From Carya illinoinensis (lineage: Eukaryota > Streptophyta > Magnoliopsida > Fagales > Juglandaceae), in the NCBI RefSeq assembly GCF_018687715.1, contig NC_056761.1:15078501-15142500 (forward strand): a stretch of 64,000 nucleotides of DNA, read 5' to 3'. Below, in pieces: positions 60,172-64,000 of this stretch (within the stretch, counting starts at the first letter, position 1; the number at the start of each line of letters is the position of its first letter). The notes beneath the pieces were generated by a model. That model was not told the DNA's origin. It did not search any database and worked only from the letters and a program-made list of their open reading frames with translations. Made by a program: the position numbers and the translations under genes.

Positions 60172-60774
60172 TAGGGTGTGCGTTTGAATTGGATTTTTTT
60201 TTCGGTCCCGTCCAAAAATTTGAAATTTGGATGAATCTATCCGTCTGGATTTCACCTAGGCAGTTAAGAAAATTTAGATCCAGTTACCGATCCAATTTTA
60301 TAATCTGGTTATGCATAATCGGATTATACACCCGATTTTTATTTATTTATTTATTTTTATTAGTTAAGAGTAGTGATATTGTATTAGTTTAACTAGTTGT
60401 GATATATTATTATTTATTTTTTTCTTTGTAAATTTATGTTTTACATTGTGATGTAACAACAATATTACCTATTTTGCATTTTTTTTAAATTTTGTTCTTC
60501 AATTTATTTATAAAATAAAAAAACTTTTTAAAAGTGTTTAAATTATTTTATTTAAAAAAGTGCTATAATTCTTTTTTTAGGATAAATTTTTTTTAAAAAT
60601 AAAATATTTTCAAAACTCGGATTATAGCCGGTTATAACTCGGATCCAATTTTTATCCAAAAAAAGAAACAAGCAATCCGGATATCCGGATTGAATCCAGT
60701 TATTTGCCTGGTTTTTGAAATCCGGATCCCGTTATGGTCGGATATCCGGATCCGGATCCGGATGAACACCCCTA
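60172..60774. mobile_element. hAT-type MITE, complete, 603 bp
   Basis: The exact 8-bp target duplication GTGCCATT (60164-60171 and 60775-60782) flanks the ends TAGGGTGTGCG and ..GAACACCCCTA. Subterminal regions repeat ATCCGGAT words (60640-60760), and the centre is AT-rich with no gene. Confidence 0.92.
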
Positions 60775-60782
60775 GTGCCATT

Positions 60783-61815
60783 GGACTTCACTCCTCGATC
60801 TCGACTCAAGAATACCTACTCATTAAATGATGGTTTTGATCTAACCAGCCGTGAACACGTCTCGTTATGCATGCTTAAAAAAATTGTGATAATTAATTTA
60901 AAAATTTTATATTTAAATTATGTTTAGAAAAGAGATAAAATGAAAATTTTGAGATGGAATTTATTTTCAATACGTTTCATCTTTGAGATGTTTAAACTTT
61001 GAACCATCCCCTGAGCTCGCAATGGCGGAGCCACCGACGGGACTTTCGGTTTGAGTATATTTAAGTTTTTATAAATTGTGAATGAATAATAAACAATTAG
61101 AAACTAATTAAATAGTTTCGATTTTAAGAGTAATCAATCATTATAATATCAATCATGAGAATCCATTTGAGTTATGATCACTAAAAAATAATTTATTTAC
61201 TAAAGGTAATCTCCATATACCTCAAAAAAAGTGACCCATACGATCCCGAACCGATATGCATAATTCATTCACGACACCCATTAATTTAAAAAAGAAATCA
61301 TATACTCAAAAAGAGTTCCATCATCACCAAAACCAAACATATAGAGAAATCCGAACAATAATTTGTGTTGCTTTCACTCTCACTTAATTATTTAATCAAT
61401 ATTCTTTACTATTTACTTTTTTGGCTTTATTATGTCAAGAAAATCTATCTAACGCATCTTTTTTTAATGCACACGACACATCGCTGATGAGAAAGTTTTT
61501 CATATCAGTTATGACATAATATAATTAGTTTTAGTGTTTTTAAAGTTAAAACAGTCTCATTATAAGTGATGTGTTTACATATCAGCTTATATGTAGCAAA
61601 ACTCTATTATGTCACGTGGAAATTTTGACTTATCTCAAATTTTTTTTTTCTTTTTGGGAACTTGTTATGCCTTGTTGTCTAAGCTCCCCAAATGTTTATT
61701 TTTTTTAATGTTTTTACTTTTATTTAAAAATAATAAGGGCCAAAGAAGAGTGGAGATGCTATGAGAGAGAAAGAGAAAAGAAGAAAAAAGAACAGTGAGA
61801 TAAGAGGTTAATAAA
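60783..61815. other. Intergenic DNA, nothing recognised
   Basis: No gene-like frame. Ordinary AT-rich sequence. Confidence 0.35.
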
Positions 61816-61985
61816 TAGAAAATTGCTACATACACAAAATATTACATAAAAATAAACTCATAAATTGATGTAGTTTTATGGAATTCGTTAGATCTACTTT
61901 ACAATAAAAGTAGATTTTATAATCTGACGTATCACATCAAGTCATATCAGTTTGTGGGTTTCCTTCTGTATAATCCATTTATATT
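61816..61985. mobile_element. Possible small MITE
   Basis: The AAATTGCTACATACAC opening and the internal inverted words AAATTGATGTAG / ATCACATCAAGTC resemble the small MITE families elsewhere in the window. Ends and target duplication not established. Confidence 0.35.
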
Positions 61986-63060
61986 TAAAGTATTTCCATT
62001 CAAAGTATTTTTCTAATGGAAAAACTTTAGTACCCTCCACTAGTACTTTGTATTTCTATTATTTCGCTTTATGATTTTCACGTTATCTTACCTGTTGAAT
62101 CAAATTTTTTATTTTGTTCTTGTGAAACCGGAAAAGACAAATATAAAAGTATTAAGAACACATAATTTTGATAAACTCACTAGCTAGCAAGGAAGAAAAA
62201 ATAGGGATAAAATGAATGCTATAAATTAAGAGATAAAATGAAAGCTATAAATTAAGAGATATAGTAGTATTTTTCAATATTTATTGACCACGGGAAAATA
62301 AAATTCAAATTTTTATTAAAAATTAACAAAAAATCCTTACCAAACATTAAGTGGAAAAACACATAAAACTTATTGGAAAAAGACATAAGCTTCGAGAGAA
62401 TAATGGTAAGCTTACTATTCTCTAAATATTTTTTTATTATTCTTTTTATTTATTTTTTTACTTAATGATTAAAGAATTGATTATTAGTAAAGTTGTATTT
62501 TTTTTAATAATTAAGAATGTTAGAAAAATACTTAAAAAATAATAAAAAAAATAAAAAATTTGAAATACAGGGTGGGGTTAAGAGGGTGGCAACACTATCA
62601 TTATCCGAGCTGCCCCACTTGGTTAACCAAAATAAAAAATTTCATCTTAATTTATCATTATAATTTTTTCAAATCTTCATATAAAATATAGAGTTTTATG
62701 CCGTATAAACAAAATCGCATACTAATATTAATTCATTCATATTCAAAATTTAAATTAACACTATTTTAATAAAATTTACTTTTTGACTAATTATTTTATA
62801 TTTGTGTACATATTAATATGCACTTATGCTTGCAACTAGATTTTTTTAAATATAATAACTAATTTAACTTTTTTAAATTTTAATACAAAATTAATATTAA
62901 AAAAATTATATTATAATAATATTTTATTTATTACTATTTAAAATATCTCATCGTCTCATTGTAACCAAACTAAGAGTTTCAACCGGGATATGCCTCATTG
63001 AATTGAACCATAAGCAACCCAATACCTACTGACCTAATGATGACTTGCAAAATTTCATAT
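61986..63060. other. AT-rich intergenic DNA
   Basis: No gene or repeat that I can name. Confidence 0.35.
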
Positions 63061-63069
63061 TGCAGAATT

Positions 63070-63320
63070 CACAAGTTCGCTCGAGTGGAGGCTTTTGGCC
63101 GCTCGAGCGAATTCAGGCAGATTCAAACGCTCGACTGCCCCTCGACAGGGAGCTCGAGCGAGTTGCTGGAAACCAAAGCTCGCTCGAGCGGAGACATTGG
63201 CCGCTCGAGTGAAATCAGGCAGAGTCGAACGCTCGATGTGCGCTCGATAGGACGCTCGAGCGAAATAAGGCAGAGTCGAACGCTCGACGCGCGCTCGACA
63301 CCCCGCTCGAGCAAACATCG
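63070..63320. repeat. CGCTCGAGCG motif array
   Basis: Seven copies of a CTCGAG-centred palindrome (near 63076, 63097, 63151, 63180, 63204, 63254 and 63304) alternate with CGCTCGA half-sites and the spacer CAGGCAGA(G/T)TC(A/G)AACGCTCGA. The longer period is about 50-80 bp. It is far richer in CG than its surroundings. Open frames on both strands follow from the repeat and are unlikely to be genes. Confidence 0.75.
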
Positions 63321-64000
63321 TATTTTGACAGATTTTAAGTTTTCCGCCGTGAGACCATAAAAAAGTAATTTTTCACTCTAGAGCCGCGGGTTTTGACTGG
63401 AGAACACTTCTTGGGAGGGAAAAACACAGTTAGAGGGATTCAACTCATCTGTTTTTGGAGATGGAATTCCAATTATTGCACGTACGTTGGAATCATACAC
63501 GAGCACGGACGAGAAAAAAACGTTGAATCGTTCCCTTGAGCTTTTGACGACGAGTTGAGGTTGCAAGGAGGATTTTTCAGTGTTTATTTTCTTCTTCCCA
63601 TCTTCTCAGAACAATTATGGTGAATTCGTTTATGTTGAATTCCATTTGTAGCATGAGCTAAATTTTCTTCATTCTAGGAAAACGATGTAACCTATTTCCG
63701 AACTATGCTTGATTGTCTATGCTAATTTAATGCAATTCTCTTTTTGTTTATCTGATTTATCCTGAATTTATTGATTCTAATTAACTGGCTATTGATTAGA
63801 TGATAAGTAATCTTGTGATTTGCTGTCGAAAGAGGGAATCATAGGGTAGATCTTGGATATTTCAGCATAGGTAAGTATAGAGATCGAAAGACTTGTATGA
63901 ACCTATGTAGTAATTAAATCATTGGTCTTATTGCGTTCTTGATTATTGAATTTGCATATTCTTGTGTGAATTGATAACCAAGAGTCAATTCCAATTGACT
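63321..64000 (+). other. Right edge: probable dispersed repeat continuing from the motif array
   Basis: The sequence after the array (GAATTCGTTTATGTTGAATTCC, GCATGAGCTAAATTTTCTTC, GGAAAACGATGTAACC) has the look of a dispersed plant repeat, and the window ends inside it. No coding frame was recognised. Confidence 0.35.

Noticed and set aside
63037..63360. Three overlapping frames encoding R-S-S-E/L-E-R repeats
   Set aside because: They are translations of the CTCGAG repeat array on both strands, without independent evidence of coding.

Overview
This 64 kb window looks like nuclear DNA of a dicotyledonous plant, probably a woody species. It is AT-rich and introns are bounded by GT..AG. The genes are plant types (an LRR receptor kinase, a NIP aquaporin), and LTR retrotransposons, plant L1-type LINEs and hAT/Mutator-type MITEs are packed and nested. 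A Fagales/Juglandaceae source is only a guess. There is no bacterial operon structure, CRISPR array, rRNA gene or recognised tRNA gene.

Only two protein genes look complete. The first is an LRR receptor-like kinase (27836-31806, + strand, 4 exons, 1083 codons, non-RD kinase of the FLS2/EFR/Xa21 type). The second is a NIP-type aquaporin (54244-56316, - strand, 5 exons, 280 codons). Both keep an open frame across all inferred splice sites. The rest is mobile DNA, decayed host fragments or unassigned AT-rich DNA.

Layout from left to right. (1) 1-104 and 6509-6935 are the two halves of a second NIP copy (start of exon 3 plus intron 2), split by a 6.4 kb LTR element (105-6503) with 5-bp target duplications. 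(2) 6960-8071 carries a degraded minus-strand TE gene, followed by a TGCGAATGTT motif cluster and a long foldback MITE. (3) 10240-18404 is a second copy of the sequence upstream of the receptor kinase, interrupted by a LINE (10403-17183) that itself contains a 1.0 kb solo LTR. (4) 18405-25594 is a complete but dead Ty1/copia element with perfect TTCTC target duplications; its leader holds five related hairpins with compensatory base changes. (5) 26670-31806 is the true promoter region and the receptor kinase. (6) 32953-36401 is a miniature LTR element on the minus strand containing a 2.4 kb solo LTR. (7) 36554-39150 is an insertion ending in two outward-facing LTR ends. (8) 40584-46270 is a 5'-truncated LINE containing a hAT MITE and itself lying in AT-rich MITE-like DNA. 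(9) 46.3-54 kb is mostly MITEs and unassigned DNA. (10) 54.2-56.3 kb is the NIP gene. (11) 57.3-59.7 kb is a same-strand cluster of unrelated host-gene fragments. (12) 60172-60774 is a hAT MITE, and the right edge holds a CTCGAG-motif array.

The two complete genes do not appear to work together. The order of nested insertions gives a relative history: local duplication of both the NIP region and the kinase promoter region, then LINE and Copia insertion into one duplicate, then solo-LTR formation and MITE insertion inside those elements.
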